Source of the DNA: Serinus canaria
Lineage: Eukaryota; Chordata; Aves; Passeriformes; Fringillidae
Direction of reading: 5' to 3'
Assembly: GCF_022539315.1 (NCBI RefSeq)
Contig: NC_066315.1
Location: 97,507,990-97,571,989 of the forward strand
DNA length: 64,000 nt
Shown in pieces: positions 36,365 to 49,155 of this stretch. The notes beneath the pieces are model-generated. The model was not told the origin of the DNA. It worked only from the letters and a program-made list of their open reading frames with translations, and searched no databases. A program made the position numbers and the translations under genes. Every line of letters starts with the position of its first letter. The stretch's first letter is position 1.

Positions 36365-37703
36365 TGTCATGGTTTAAGAGGAAATGAAGTTTTTTGTGAT
36401 GGTGTGGGCAAGCCAATCAGTGTTCAGATTTAATATTGGCACCTGGTTTGTCCACTGAGGGCATGGATACGCCTCTGAGAACACAGGGGTTAAAAGCTGT
36501 GATCTCCCAGGGGAACTTCCTCTTGGAGTTCCTCTTGGGACTGAGCAGACCGTCAACCCTCCCTGCCCGGCTCCGAGCTGGGCAGGGGGGGAGGGGAGCC
36601 ATGTGGCCGGAGGTAGGCCAGGCCTGGGCCCAAGGGTGGAAGAGAACATTGCAAGGGCTTCGGGCAGCCATCCCCCATTCCCCCCCCCCCCCACCCCGGA
36701 GAGAGGGAGAGAGAGACAGAGCCAGAGCCGGTGCCGGTGATAGCGGCCCAGTGTGAAGGAGAAGGGGGGGGTGCCCAGCAGGGCAGCCAGGCGTGGGAGT
36801 TGATGAAGCAAACCGGCAGAGCCTGGGACTTTTAACTCTTCTGGGGAGGATGGAAACCTTGCAAATGCTGATTCCTCCTGAAGTTGATGAGATTGAGAGG
36901 ATGTTGAGAAGAATCCTAAGTGGGAAGAGATGATAGAGTGGCCTTTGGCTGGACTTTTCTTGTGTAGCCACGGCAGAACCACGGGTGTTCCTGTGACACA
37001 GAGACTGCATTCTAGGGGGAGGCGATGGCTCAGAGCCAGGAGAGTGCAGTGATGTGGAGGTGTGTGAACAGAGACGACGGGTGAGGAGGGTGGTGGTGGT
37101 GCCCTCCGTCTTCGAAGAAGAGGAAGAGGAAGATGATCTCTGTTCAAGAGACCCCTCGGCCCCAGGGGGTGAAATGTGGGGGGGACAGGTGTCCCAAAAG
37201 GAGAGGGACTGTGCTCTTTTTGGAACTGGACAAAGTATCCTTAAAGGGAAAAACCCTAGAAGCAGCTCTGATCCATGTGCAGTGGTGAGAGCACTGGACA
37301 TGGAAGGAAGAGGTCACGATGGCAAAATGTTCTCCGGGCGGTGCCACACATGACATGGAAACACGAGAAGTTTCGACTGTTTCCTGGGGAAGTCTGTGGT
37401 GCAAGAGGGACTCCTCTCTTCTCGAGGAATTGAGAACTGATTATCTAAAGGGTGGATTTGGTGGTAATGGAATTGGAAATCTAGGTGGGGGGGAGGAGGA
37501 AGAAATTTGGAAGGTTTTCATCTTGGGTTCTATGTGTTTTGTGTGTTTTCCTTTGTAGTTTTAGGTTAATAAAGTTTTTTTTTCCTTTCAACCTCAAGTT
37601 GGAGCCTGCTCTGCTCTGTCTCTGATCACATCTCACAGTGGGTGCCAGGGAAGGAGGTAATCTCGTGGGGGCACTGGCATTGCGCCAGGCTCAAACGATG
37701 ACA
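36365..37703 (+). mobile_element. solo LTR, 1.34 kb, ERVL-like
   Basis: It starts TGTCATGGTTT and ends CAAACGATGACA, with a perfect 5-bp TSD, CTATC at 36360-36364 and 37704-37708. It shares the order of blocks with the LTR at 24435: GCCAATCAG, CGCCTCTGAGAACACAGGG, CTGGGACTTTTAACTCTTCT, GACAAAGTATCCTTAAA, GGTTAATAAAG and GGCACTGGCATTG. AATAAA lies at 37568-37573; the TATA box is degraded to TTAAAAG near 36490. A C-run sits at 36680-36692. Long minus-strand open frames (257 and 294 codons) come from its GC-rich composition and are not genes. It is a solo LTR. Confidence 0.93.
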
Positions 37704-37861
37704 CTATCTGATACTGAAAATCATTTAGATGTAATCTAATTGCACCTAAACTCTGGTTACCCCTATAAATATACAGAAATTAATCAAAAGTAAAATTCTT
37801 CCAAGTTGCTTTTAGTGTTTTGCTTCTGTACTAATTACAGATAAGTAGTGGCCATGAGGAT

Positions 37862-38950
37862 AGAATCATGGAATCAATCCTACAATCCTTCCATGACTGG
37901 GGGTGGAAGAGACCTTAAAGATCAACCAGTTCCCACCCCCTTACCATGAGCAGGGACACGTTCCACTAGACCAGGTTGATCCAAGGTCCCCATTTAACCT
38001 GGCCTTAAACATTTCCAGGGATGGGGCATCCACAATTTCTCTGGACAACCTATTCCATTGCCTCACCACCCTCAGAGTGAAGAATTTCTTTCTAGTACTA
38101 ATTTAAACCTACTCTCTGCCAATTTACAGCTGTTTCTCCTTTCCCTATCCTTACATGCCCTTGTGAAAAGTCTGTCTCTGGCTTTCTTCTAGCACCCCTT
38201 TAGCTGAAGCCTGCTATAATGGTCTTCCCAGAGTCTTCTCTTTTCCAGGCTAAACAACCCCCATACTCTAAGACTGTCTTCATAGCAGACATGCTCCAGT
38301 CCTCTGATCATCTTCATGGTCCTCCTCTGGACCTGCTCCAAGATGTCCTTGCCCTCCTTATGTTGGAGGCTCCAGTACTCCAGGTGGGGTTTCACAAAAG
38401 TGGAGAAAAGGAACAGAATAACCTCTGTTGACCTGAAGACCACATTTGGCAGGTGTGATTTGCAGTTAGTGAAACCATGTTGGCTCAAGTCATAATTTTC
38501 AACATCTTGGCATGCATCCCAGGACAATCTGCTCCATGATCTTCCCTGGCACCAAGGTAAGACTGACCACTCCATAGTCCCCAGGTCTTTCTTTCTTCCC
38601 TTTATACAAACGGGAGTTATATTTTCCCTTTTCCAATGTGCCACAACTTCTCAAATATGATGGATAGTGGCTAGTCATGTCATCAGCCAGTTTCATCAGG
38701 ACCTGCTGATGCATCCCACCAAGTCCCACGAGGGAACTGTTTAGATGGTCTCAAACTCTCCTACAGTGGTGTACTGTGGCAGACTTCTGCTAGAATGTCT
38801 CCTGTCCCACCCCTCTCTTTGATCCTGACCATAAACTCTCAGTTCATACTTCACCCAACACCAGGAAGGGTCCATGATTCCATTTGGTCATTGACAAAAA
38901 GGGCAAAACTCCCTCCTTGTCTCCACTGATTGTCTTGAGGAAATTTTACC
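37862..38950 (-). pseudogene. CR1 LINE with internal deletion, minus strand
   Basis: From left to right on the plus strand this runs backwards through a CR1. First comes the tail (ATAGAATCATGGAATCA), then the 3' UTR and ORF2 end (GGTGGAAGAGACCTTAAAG, CCTTGCCCTCCTTATG). It then jumps at about 38430-38470 into the RT region (CCATGTTGGCTCAAG, ATCTTCCCTGGCACC). On the minus strand KRENITPVCIKGRKKD corresponds to the RT segment seen in other CR1 copies. The middle of ORF2, including the catalytic palm, is absent, so the copy is internally deleted and dead. Sequence related to the upstream ORF2 part continues to about 38950. Confidence 0.9.
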
Positions 38951-41900
38951 TCTAGATGCTTTTGCCTGCAGATGCTGCAATGAATTTAACATTTTGTCTG
39001 TCTGTACACTAATTTCTCTTTTTTTCTCCAGCTCTGTGATGTCTGTTTAGCTCAGATTTAACCCTGAACTGCCTTTTGTTATTAGATTGTGAGCAGCTTA
39101 TCCAGAAAGCAAAAGCTTTCTTATGCTATCTAAAGTGCATTGGAATTCAATAACAGCACATTTCTTTTCCTGTTCACAACCCCAAAACTTGGACATGACA
39201 CTTTACTTAAAAGACAATATGAGCAGTTTCAAATAATTTTTTCCTATTTGACAAAAAGGCTCACTTATGCAATGAGCAAAGGTGATTACTTTTAATTTTT
39301 AAGTTTTGCATTGAACTAGGTGCGGCATTTTTAATTTTTTTTAATTTTGCTTTTGTATATTTATACCACAAAACATATAACTAAATTTTATACCTGAAGT
39401 CAAGAACAATTATTTATTTTAGTAATAATTTATTAAAGTGCAAGAGCTCTCAAACTGTAATACTATTTCTTTCAGAGGAATAAAAAACTCAACACCCATT
39501 TATATTTTTCTTTAAATATAGATGTACTTCAGACCCATGTATTTTGCAATGTTAAAGGGTTAATCATGTTGGTGCAATCAAATGAAGTACAATTGAAGAA
39601 CTGAAAAAGAAATTTTTATCTGTCTGGGTTTATAGGGTTTTTTAAAGCAAACGGTTTATGCTGTTGAATAAAATATCTGTCTCATGCAGACAAGAAAAAA
39701 AATCTATATGGAAGTCAAAACATAAAAGTTAGAAATCTAAGGAAAAAAAAATCCTTAGTTATACAAGCCAACATTTAAAAATATTATTGCGAGCTTTCCT
39801 ATGTATTTTAATGCATTTTTTCCCCACAATTTTAATTTTATAGGAAAATCAGCTTTGTTTTCATTGTTTACCTGCTTATTTGGAATCTGACACTAAAATA
39901 TCTCAGCCAAAAGCTTTTTGAGTAATGTTCTTACACCTAACTAAGCAACATAAACTAGTATCCTGCTAAAATGGAATAATTAATAATATCCTGTATAATA
40001 TAATAATTAATGTCCTGTAACTGAAAACTGAGATTACTTCATGAAAGTATTCAACTATAACACAATCTTAAAAAAAGATCTGTCAGAGAAGTCTTGCACA
40101 ATAAGTACTCACTCGTTTTTTGGCATTTGTTCTTTGTTACTTTACAGTGCAAGTATTTCTGTGGTGGTTCCCGTTCTTCTGCACCCACCTATGAATTAAT
40201 ATAGGAGTGTAAATATCTGTGACACTTCAGTGAGTCCTGGAACTTGGGTACTCAGAGTTTTTTTTCTTTCAGTGACTGGAACAAAGTTCTTCAGTGTAAA
40301 ATACTCAAACCATCCATCTAATTCTGACTGCAAGTTGAATTATGTAGCTAAGCAGCTAGAGAGCAGGTATTTCCAATTCTTCACTGCAGTGTCTCTGGAT
40401 ATATGGCTTCATGTTGTACTTCAGACTTGTAGGTCTTCTTCTCAAATGATGGACTCCCTTTTAACCTACCTGGATACTTAACCACATTAGATTCTCAGAA
40501 TATTTTCATGACATTCTTCTCACAGTATCCTCTACATTTTCCCTCCAGTTCAGTCCTACATTTAACAATTTTTGGTATGCTTTTTCTGGGCACACAAGTA
40601 CTTTCCCTACTTCTGACATCACTGATAAAAGACAAGTCTAGGAAAGAAGGGGAATTTCTAAGAAAAGGCAGTACCAGCCTCACAGTTAAAATATCTCACT
40701 ATTCTCTTTTGTACTAGACATATATCATAGAATATACTCCCTCTCTGTTTTGAGTCTTGAATAGCAATGATCATCAGAGGAGAATTTTTGCTTGGAATTT
40801 TTGCTTTGCAGGTCAGTATCTTACAAATTACATTCATTAAGCTTTGAATGTGTTGTTGATGTAAGAAGTAGTCATGAAGCTGCATTCAGAAAATTACAAA
40901 AAAAAGTATAATACAGGCAAATCAGTTAAAGGCCTAGAAACCACAAGCAAAACCCCATTCTTACTTTTTTCCTCTTTAAAAGCACTCTCTGAGAAATGGA
41001 TGGGCTTCAAGTACCCACCTAAAAGCTTTTCTTAACAAATTCAGTACTGAGACAATTTTTTACAAGACAGCAATGAATGCATATCCTGGTTTTATTTCAG
41101 TACTTCATGAATTAAGGTAATTGCAAAGAATAATTTTTTTAAGGAAAGAAAAAAAAATTAAAAAGTGACCTTTCCTCTTTCCATCATCTTAGCCACTAAC
41201 TAGGCATTTTTCAGCATGAACATTAGCATTTATAATTCATAATGTTGTGTCCTAAAAGAAAATTTTTAATCAATACTAATAGATTTCTATGAAGTAGAAC
41301 TTTTTCAGGTAGGAGTTCCTGTTTGTTCCTAGTTTGGAGATAAGATCTTTTCTCTTGTTTTTCTCACTCTTTTCTCTGTTGCAAACATTTGGCATAGCAC
41401 AGGTCTCAACCTAATGAACAGGAAAACATGGACAAAGATACCTAATTAGCAAGTGTCTTTATTGCACTTCGTTGTACTAAACTGAGTTCAGGAATACAAG
41501 TCTTAATTTCTCGTTCTGACCAAAAAATGTATTTTCTACTGAGACAAGGAGGTAGAAAGATGGTGTTTACAGCTTGAAATCCTTATTCACAGTTTTACTG
41601 AGGACACTAAATTCTGATACAGATTCTATTTCACTGCGCAACTTTAACCATACTTTCAATCATCATTGGCCCCCAATAATTTCAGACTCTTTCTTTGATG
41701 AATCCCAAAGTATGGAATGTATTGCAGAAAAAAATCACTCCCTCTTGACCTTCGCTTCCCAGGCAGAGCATTGATAATTCAACTAAAGACTGATTCACCA
41801 CATCTCCATAACAGCAATGCGAAGAAGTCAGGAGGAAGAAGTACAGGAGCAAGAGAAAAAAAAAACAAAACAAAACAAACAAACCAAGCCCAAAACCTCC

Positions 41901-43235
41901 AAACCCCAAACCTCAAGAATAAAAAGTGAAGGTAACCATATACCATATCCAGAGACCCATAGGTGCCACCCACCTGTGAGATGTAATAGATAATAGGCTT
42001 CTGGCAGAATTTTGGCTCATGGAAAGAGCTATGAGAGTTGACCTGACTAAGCAGCTTAGGTAAACAGGGCTGGAGCTCCATGTTTCTGACAGAATCCTTA
42101 TGTCTATACAGAATAATATTTCTATAGAAAGGGAAAAAAAGGACAACATCACAAAGAGAGCTAGGGAAGTTTTCTAGGGCATCTGCGGGAACAGCAAGAC
42201 CAACCACTTTGTGTGACCAACTATTATCTTCTGGTCAGGTCTCAATGCAAAGCTGCAAAAAGAGTTTTGGGCCCAGCTGTCTTCAGAAGTAAAAAAAAAT
42301 GGTAGAAACCTACTTCTGTTACATTACTTCCAAAGGATGGAGAACTATTCTGGGCAACAGTTTTCAGAGAAGTTGTGCATGAAATAAAAAGAGAAGTCAG
42401 ATCCACAGACACGTAGACCCCTAGGTCCATGGTGTTTTCCCACATAAATGATTCTCTGATCCTGTAATGCAGAAAACAACCACCATAAAAGGGCAAAATA
42501 TCATAACCTTGTGGGTGTGGGCATGTCTGTGAAGCATTTCAAAGTGTTGTCAATGAAGAGAGAACAGGTTCACACTATAAAATGAATTTCCTACCAACAT
42601 CACAGCTCTTCCTCACTTTCTTGCCTTGAGTCACCACAGGGGCTGGGGAGAAGCTGTCTTTCCCATCAATCTATTACAAGATACCCTGAGGCAGCTTTCT
42701 TAGGTCAAACAGAATCAAGATTCCTCTTTTTCAAACATTCACACCTCGATCCTTTGTCCCATACGCTTTCAAAATGTAATATTATTTTCTCAGATGAAGG
42801 AAATGTGATCAGCTCTCTTCTTCGTACCTCTTGATTTCCTTTAATTCAAAAGGCTAGATTTCAATGTCTCAAAAGGTACTGTCCTTTGACACAGCTTGGA
42901 AAGTCTCCTGTGTGCCCTGCCTGCAGGCTAAAGTAATTTCAAGTAAATGGATTTCTTCACAGCCTGCACCAAAAAAAGGTAGAAGATGGGAGAGGGTGAG
43001 AGTTAGATACTTAGTTTGTAGTGATTAAATCATACTTATTTGTGTGGGAGATAAATTATAGAGCTCAGAATACCTTTCTGTCTAGAAATGGCATAACTGC
43101 CAGGATGAAGATCCTGGGTGAATTTTGGAGATGAGTTAATTATATATTGGGATGTAGTTTTCCCATCTTTCACACAGAGGTGATGTAGGAAACCATTGCC
43201 ATTAACTGTATGTAAAATAACCAAGGGATGATGTG
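38951..43235. other. unique sequence, nothing firmly recognised
   Basis: No gene is supported. The part at about 41700-42600 is less AT-rich and could be diverged retroviral sequence belonging to the pol remnant that follows, but I could not match any domain. A purine/pyrimidine low-complexity patch lies at 41856-41910. The 142-codon minus frame at 41779-42207 has no motif. Confidence 0.4.
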
Positions 43236-44130
43236 ACAATGGGAGAACAGAAGGGGTGGACAGTGCTCAAGTAGGAGGGTTAACAGCACTCTGGAGTCTG
43301 ACTATAAGGAATTTGGATGATAAGAGGCCAGTCTGTGTTTACACAGATTCCTATGCAGTTTTTATGGGGTGTACTAAATGGCTTCCTTTTTGGGAACAGC
43401 ACCTGTGAGAGGTAAATAGAGAAGGTATTGGTATGGCAAAAAAGTGAAGTGGGAGAAATCCTGAAAATTGTAAGATCCATAGCAGTATCAGTTGGATGGG
43501 GAACAGCCCAGCAGAAAGGGGACCACGCAGCCCAACTCTTAAATAATCAAATGAACTCCTTCACTCAGGTGGCTGTCTTAGCAGAGGAAAAATAAGCAGA
43601 ACAAGAGGAAGAGAAATAGGGCTATTTGTTGGAATGGTTGCATGTGAAACATGGCCACCTGGGATGGAGACTTGTTAAGAGAGGGGCTAAGTAGAGGATG
43701 GCTGGTCACCCTAAAGGCATATGAAACATTTATCTCTGCCTGTAGCCAATTCTACACCGGACTGGAGAAACACCCCCTGCAATATTGCTCCTCTCCTTCT
43801 AAGGGCAGAAAAAGGGTTATGGGAAACTTAGCAGGTTGACTACCTTGGTGCTTTTGACAAATCAGAAGGAAAATAATATATGTATGAGTTGAAATAGTCT
43901 CAGGTCTGGTGCAAGCTGAAGCAGCAGCATGGGTCACAGGGGCTGAAAGGGTTATGGTTCAGTTTTTTGCCTAAAGCAAAATCAATACTACCAGATAATG
44001 GTAGTCACTTCACAGCAGGAATAGTCCAAGAATGGGCAAAAACTAGAGGAATACTGTGGCTGTTCAACACCACAAGTCAGTTGTATAGTATACAGGAAAA
44101 ATGGTCACCTAAACCAGTTTTTGAGACCTC
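43236..44130 (+). pseudogene. pol: endogenous retrovirus pol remnant (RNase H and integrase)
   Basis: Fragments of retroviral pol are readable in sense orientation across shifting frames. The RNase H core shows VYTDSYAV at 43337-43360, with the Asp of TDS intact. The integrase N-terminal zinc domain shows EWLHVKHGHLGW (43632-43667) with both histidines. Its C-x2-C partner is damaged: the second cysteine reads Phe in ISACSQFYTG near 43735. The first catalytic Asp lies near 43833 and needs a one-base frameshift. A second catalytic Asp sits in DNGSHFTAGIVQEW (43991-44032). The third acidic motif is not recognisable. No gag, env, protease or flanking LTR is visible. The class cannot be fixed. It is inactive. 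Confidence 0.85.
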
Positions 44131-45415
44131 AGGATCCAAAGTGGCCTGACCAACTTTGTGAGATTATGACCAAAGTCACTGACCAAAGTGTTGTAGATGA
44201 ATGTCCATGATTTGTGCCATTTTGACCTAAGTCACCTGTTATCTCTTCTGGCATCAAAGGGACTGACAATCCCCAAAACTCTACATTTTCCACATCAGCC
44301 AGTATTGGTAAACTTCTCAACTATCAGGTTATAGAAGTGCAATATAAGTTGTTGTCCCTCATTGTTTTAAGAAGAATAGACAATTTTCATTTTCTGAGGA
44401 TTAGTCCTCAAAATATAAATCACCTTCCTTGCTGGACTGCTTTCATTGAGATAGTACGTGGTGGCTTTTATCCTCTTGAATGTTTTAAACACATGCTAAA
44501 CAAAGTTGTCCTGGCACACATCCTGGCTGCTCTTTTAATGGCCAGTTTAACCTCTGCTGTCAGAAAGATAAACTACCTCTTCTTTCCTGGATAATGCTCA
44601 TAATATAGATAGAACTTGAAAATCAGCTGAGCATTCTTTTCTTCTTATTTATTTGCTCAGCTTGCATTGTAACTAGCTATCTTAAATTGCACTCTCATAA
44701 TTTAAATAATTCCAATTTAGGCATGTTCTGGACTTTAAAAAGAGAGGGAAAGAAGAGGATTTAATTAAATTACATTGAAAATTAAATTAAACATAAGAAG
44801 GAATAACTTAATTCATGATCAATTCAAAGTTCTTGGCTGAATGTAGTGGTCATATAATTGCAAATTCTAATAACTAATATTCTGACATGTAGAAGAACAC
44901 TAATTTCTATCTTTCTAATCCTGCTTATTGCAGTGTTTGATATGATCAATACCAAAATGCATCATTTGCTACCCTAGAGTTAATGTAACTGCTAATATTA
45001 CTTTGGTACAATTAATGGATAGATCTAAACCAAAATAAAAATTTAATTTGATAAATTTTAATCTTTTAATAATTGTATAGGTAATTTTTTCAATATTATT
45101 TATGATGTAAAGAATGCTGTCTGGACTTAATTTTCTGTCGTTTACATATATAATTTTTTTTCTTTACAAAGATGAAAACCTGAACAATAATATTTTTAAT
45201 TTTGAAAGTAATTTCTGCCAGAAAAAGTTATGCTTTTATTAGCCCAACAGAGAAAAGGAGGGAAGGAAGGAGCAAAAGAAGAAGACAGACAGGAAGACAG
45301 ACAGACAGGAAATGAATGAATTATAGTTACACACTGTTAGTGGCTAGTAATAGACCTGTGAGGTAATGCTTCAAAATCTTCCAAACCTTCTCATATCTAA
45401 AATCATTGTTATTGA
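44131..45415. other. unique sequence, nothing recognised
   Basis: The first 200 bases may be the decayed end of the retroviral remnant. The rest is AT-rich with a purine-rich GACA/GGAA patch at 45255-45312. Confidence 0.45.
45255..45312. repeat. purine-rich GGAA/GACA low-complexity patch
   Basis: GGAAGGAAGG runs into GAAGACAGACAGG and GACAGACAGACAGG tetranucleotide repeats. It is low complexity with no coding sense. Confidence 0.85.
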
Positions 45416-46090
45416 CATTATTAATATTGGTAGCAAGCAAAATGCACCTTAGTAATTTGGTCCCTGATTGTAAAAGCTTTTTGTCATTATGGTTATTGCT
45501 GTCATCATGTGCTACTTCAGATTGAACAAGTCATATCTCTGTCATCACTAATGGTCCATTATTAATACATGTCCTTGATCATTGATAAATTTAGCTGAAT
45601 AATTGTCATGCTCTACCTCAGATTTTTCTGCAGTCTCTGGGGCTATGATAGTATGCTCATGCTTACATAGGCTTGCATTCAGTATGGAGAACTTTTTGAT
45701 AAAGACATGCAGCTCACTAGCATGTTAATCACAGTGTGTGTATTTGCATTGCCTTGATATTTAGTCCAAAGAGTCATTCAGGTTTGCTCAGAGCTGTGAC
45801 TCTGAGTGGTTCTTGTCATTTTGCTTAATAAATAAGCCTTGTAGAAAACTGCACTGCATTACCCTACACAGCATTTTGAATCTTACTTACTTTGCCATGT
45901 GACTCTCCAGCACCTAATGTCTATCATTTAGCTGCTACAGACACACCACATGATCAGACTGGCAGCTTCAAAAGCCAGCCACATGTTAAACTCAAGTTGC
46001 TTCTGCTTTTAATGGTGATACTGCTTAGGAGTCATTAACATAATCTAGAGCAATTGCTATGCCCGACTCATCATCTAACCTGAGACAGAA
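45416..46090. promoter_or_regulatory. candidate conserved non-coding element
   Basis: About 670 bases of non-repetitive, balanced AT-rich sequence with many homeodomain, POU and HMG-like sites. Examples are TTTGCATTGCC, GCATGTTAATCACAG, CTTTTTGATAAAG, TCATTAACATAATC and CATTATTAATAC. There are no simple-repeat or transposon traces. This is the strongest by-eye candidate for a deeply conserved enhancer block in the window. It remains unproven without an alignment. Confidence 0.28.
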
Positions 46091-49000
46091 AAATAATTTC
46101 CCAGCAGAGAAATCTCACAATTCTACAGAAATTTGTCATCTGGAAAAAAAAAAAAAAAAAGAAGAAGTCAAGAGTTATTCTGGCTCCTTGGAGCTTCTCT
46201 CCTCTTGCCTGGGTTGAATGTTACAATCTGGGATGTGATATTATATCAGAACCCAGGATAAGACTCAACACATTAGGGACATATTACACACTGTCCAGGG
46301 AAGGACTACCTCAGAAATACCTTCTCTCACATTTTCATGTGTCCCTGCAACCCAAGTGATAAAACAGGACCAAGGAACTCTTAAGTGATTACTTCGTAAC
46401 AAGGTGAAATTGGAAGCATAATTATGTATTCCCTACTACCTCTCCTATCCTCCTATTAAGGTTACATTTTTAGTGACATATAATTAATCACTTGTGATTT
46501 ATCTTCATTCCCTTAGGGCACTTGTATCGTCTTTTGTCCGCACTTTTGAGGTTCCCTGCAATAGTCCTGGTGTGAATGTTTGCGAAAATTGATGCTTCAT
46601 TAGCAGTAATTACTCACACCTACATCCTTGTACTAGTCACTGAACAGGTCAATCCACAAGAAAGCCCTAACAGTCTATTTAGAGGGTACATATATGTTCA
46701 TATTATGCAGATAAAGTATTTGTTTTTAACTTTTCATTGTTGTCAACTATTAGTTTAGGAAATATCAGTAATATGTCATCAAGAGTGCATTAAATATTGC
46801 TCTCCAAACAGATGATACCTGAAACACATGAAGGTGAAGTATCCCAAAAACACTGACCCCTCACAGCAGAAACAGCCTGGCTCTTCTCCACATATGTACT
46901 TTTACTTATGCCTGTTATTCAGCTACTTCCTTCAATCAGTGAGGAAAGCAGGTTGAAGGTGCCTCAGGCTCATAGTCAGAAGAACTCAGAAAGCCATCTT
47001 GTGTATAGCTCTTTTCAGGAAAGTTCTCTAAAGATGCTACTGTCTGCAAAGGCACAGAGTCTTACGTGCACTACCAACCCCACCCTCACACCAATGAATG
47101 CTGTTGCTCCACAATTGTTTTGAAACATTAATAGGATAAATGAAAAATATGTATTTTATTTTGCATCTTCAATCACTGATGGCAACTGAAGTTAGGAAGT
47201 CTGATAAGATTTATTCACAGAAAATAAGTATAATATTAAAGGAAAACATGGGAATGAGAGCCCAGGTAAAGATTTCTTTCCAGGAAGGACTCCATACATA
47301 TAAAACAGCACTTTGAAGGCCAGAATATGACAGCACTTTCTTCAGCCCATTCATGAGAAACACGTAGCTCACAACATCCAGCAAAAAAGAGACAAAGAGT
47401 TTTTGACAGAAAACTTTCATTATCTGTAGAGCTATGTAGTTAAAGTGATGATTCTAGTTTTGATACTTATTTTGTAGTTTCTAAAAGCACTTTGCAAAGT
47501 TTGGTGCTCTCAAAAAATAAATTTGTTTGAGAATACTTCAACAAAAAGAAAAAACCCACAAAATAAAAACCAAGAAGAAAAAAGCAGATATGCACTTTCA
47601 TATGCTTTCTAAACAGTCAGCACAGTAAGATTACCAGAATTCATATCTCTATATTTATCCCCAAGAAGGGCTGACATCTGGCAATCCACATAATGGTGAC
47701 TTTGCAGTGTTTTGTATCACTTATTGTCCCATGTTTCTTTTGTTTTCTTTTCCTTTTCCCTTCACTGGACTCTCATATGATTTTACTAACCCAGAAGACA
47801 AGTGCACCACTAGGTAGAACAAATTTAATTTGCCAGATGATTCAATTGAGTTAAAGTCCAGAAAGAATGTAAATGAAGCTACAGAGCAAGAGCTCTTTTT
47901 CCTTGAAATGTTTCATCTTTTATATTAAGACATCAGAAAATCTACTATTCTTTAATTTTTTTTTTATAAATCAATGTGGAGATGGTTGATTTTTCATTAC
48001 TTATATCTTGTCTAGGCGAGCAAAATTTATTTTATTTCATTATAAAATGTGTTGGTGGGAGTTCATGTAACTGCTTGATGATGAGCTTCACAAGAAAATA
48101 AAGCTTGCAATATGTTGTCGCAAGAATCTACCTCATTTTTTAAAACTGCCCTTTTTTTGTATTTGTCCAAAGTATTCTGCTAATCCATTTTGAATTGGGT
48201 AACAAATATCTGATCTAATGCATTTTCTCACTTATTTTTCTTCAGGAAAACTGGAAATTCTGCATAAAAAAGAAAATTCTTTATCTAAAACAGTCTCTCC
48301 AGGCAAGCCATATGGGAAAAAGTAAAATCACAATATGCCTCAAGAGTTTTAACAGAAACTATTATCATTAGTGCTACTTTTGGCATCCTACAATAAACAA
48401 AATTTATAATTATATACATGTATTTATTTTCCTCTGCTAAACAAGATGCAGCATTTCCACTAAGGCTTACTGCCATTTTCATCAAAAGGAAAAAGTGATT
48501 TGAGTGATAATGTTTGCATTGATTTCCTCTTTCAATACTACTCCAAAAGCTCTTACCATAAAGGATTACTTCTCTGTGGTTTTATTTATTTATTCATTTA
48601 TTTATATATTTACTATGTGCTCACTTCAGAATGCTAGAATGGAAGTTACATTTTGTAACTTGGAATATGAACATTAACTGAGTGCAAAGTACGTACAGTA
48701 ACTATATGCAGAAACTCTTGTGCATCCCTGCTCTGAGAACACACAAAACTGGCATGTTTTTTTCAGCTAGTACAATTTTTTACTTTTGTAATTCTCCTAA
48801 CTACGTTTTCACCAGTCATTAAAAGCTGGAGAAACTATTAAGAAGGATATACCACCAAAATTTTTGTTTAAACAAAGGATTTATGATTAGTTTTATCAGT
48901 AGATCAGCAATGTTGTACACCATAGTCTACTTCTTCATATTGTCTTCAAATAATTTTGGTTAGGTGGGGAATGACCATTTGAATCTGTGAAAATACTCAG

Positions 49001-49150
49001 AATGCAGAAACTTATGGAAGTAATTTGGCAATTCACTTCACTTTATGCATAAAGTCTTTGATTTTTATTACTATAACTCTAAAAATTTTGTGTTTTCTTT
49101 TTTTTATTCTTTTCATCTACAACCGGTCTTTGGAAATGGTAGACTGTTCA
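46091..49150. other. AT-rich unique sequence, nothing recognised
   Basis: Contains an A17 run at 46144-46160 and a TTTA-type run at 48583-48611. The open frames are short and have no motifs. Confidence 0.5.
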
Positions 49151-49155
49151 ATTGC

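Noticed and set aside
36374..37301. Minus-strand open frames of 257 and 294 codons
   Set aside because: They lie antisense inside a solo LTR with clear ends and TSD, are Ser/Pro/Leu low complexity, overlap each other in different frames and match no protein family.
24435..37703. A single 13-kb provirus bounded by the two related LTRs
   Set aside because: Each LTR has its own different perfect TSD, both are solo, and the DNA between holds unrelated CR1 and another LTR but no retroviral genes.
41779..42207. 142-codon minus-strand open frame
   Set aside because: It has no recognisable domain, overlaps two other frames and includes a low-complexity Phe/Leu stretch from the A-rich patch at 41856-41910.
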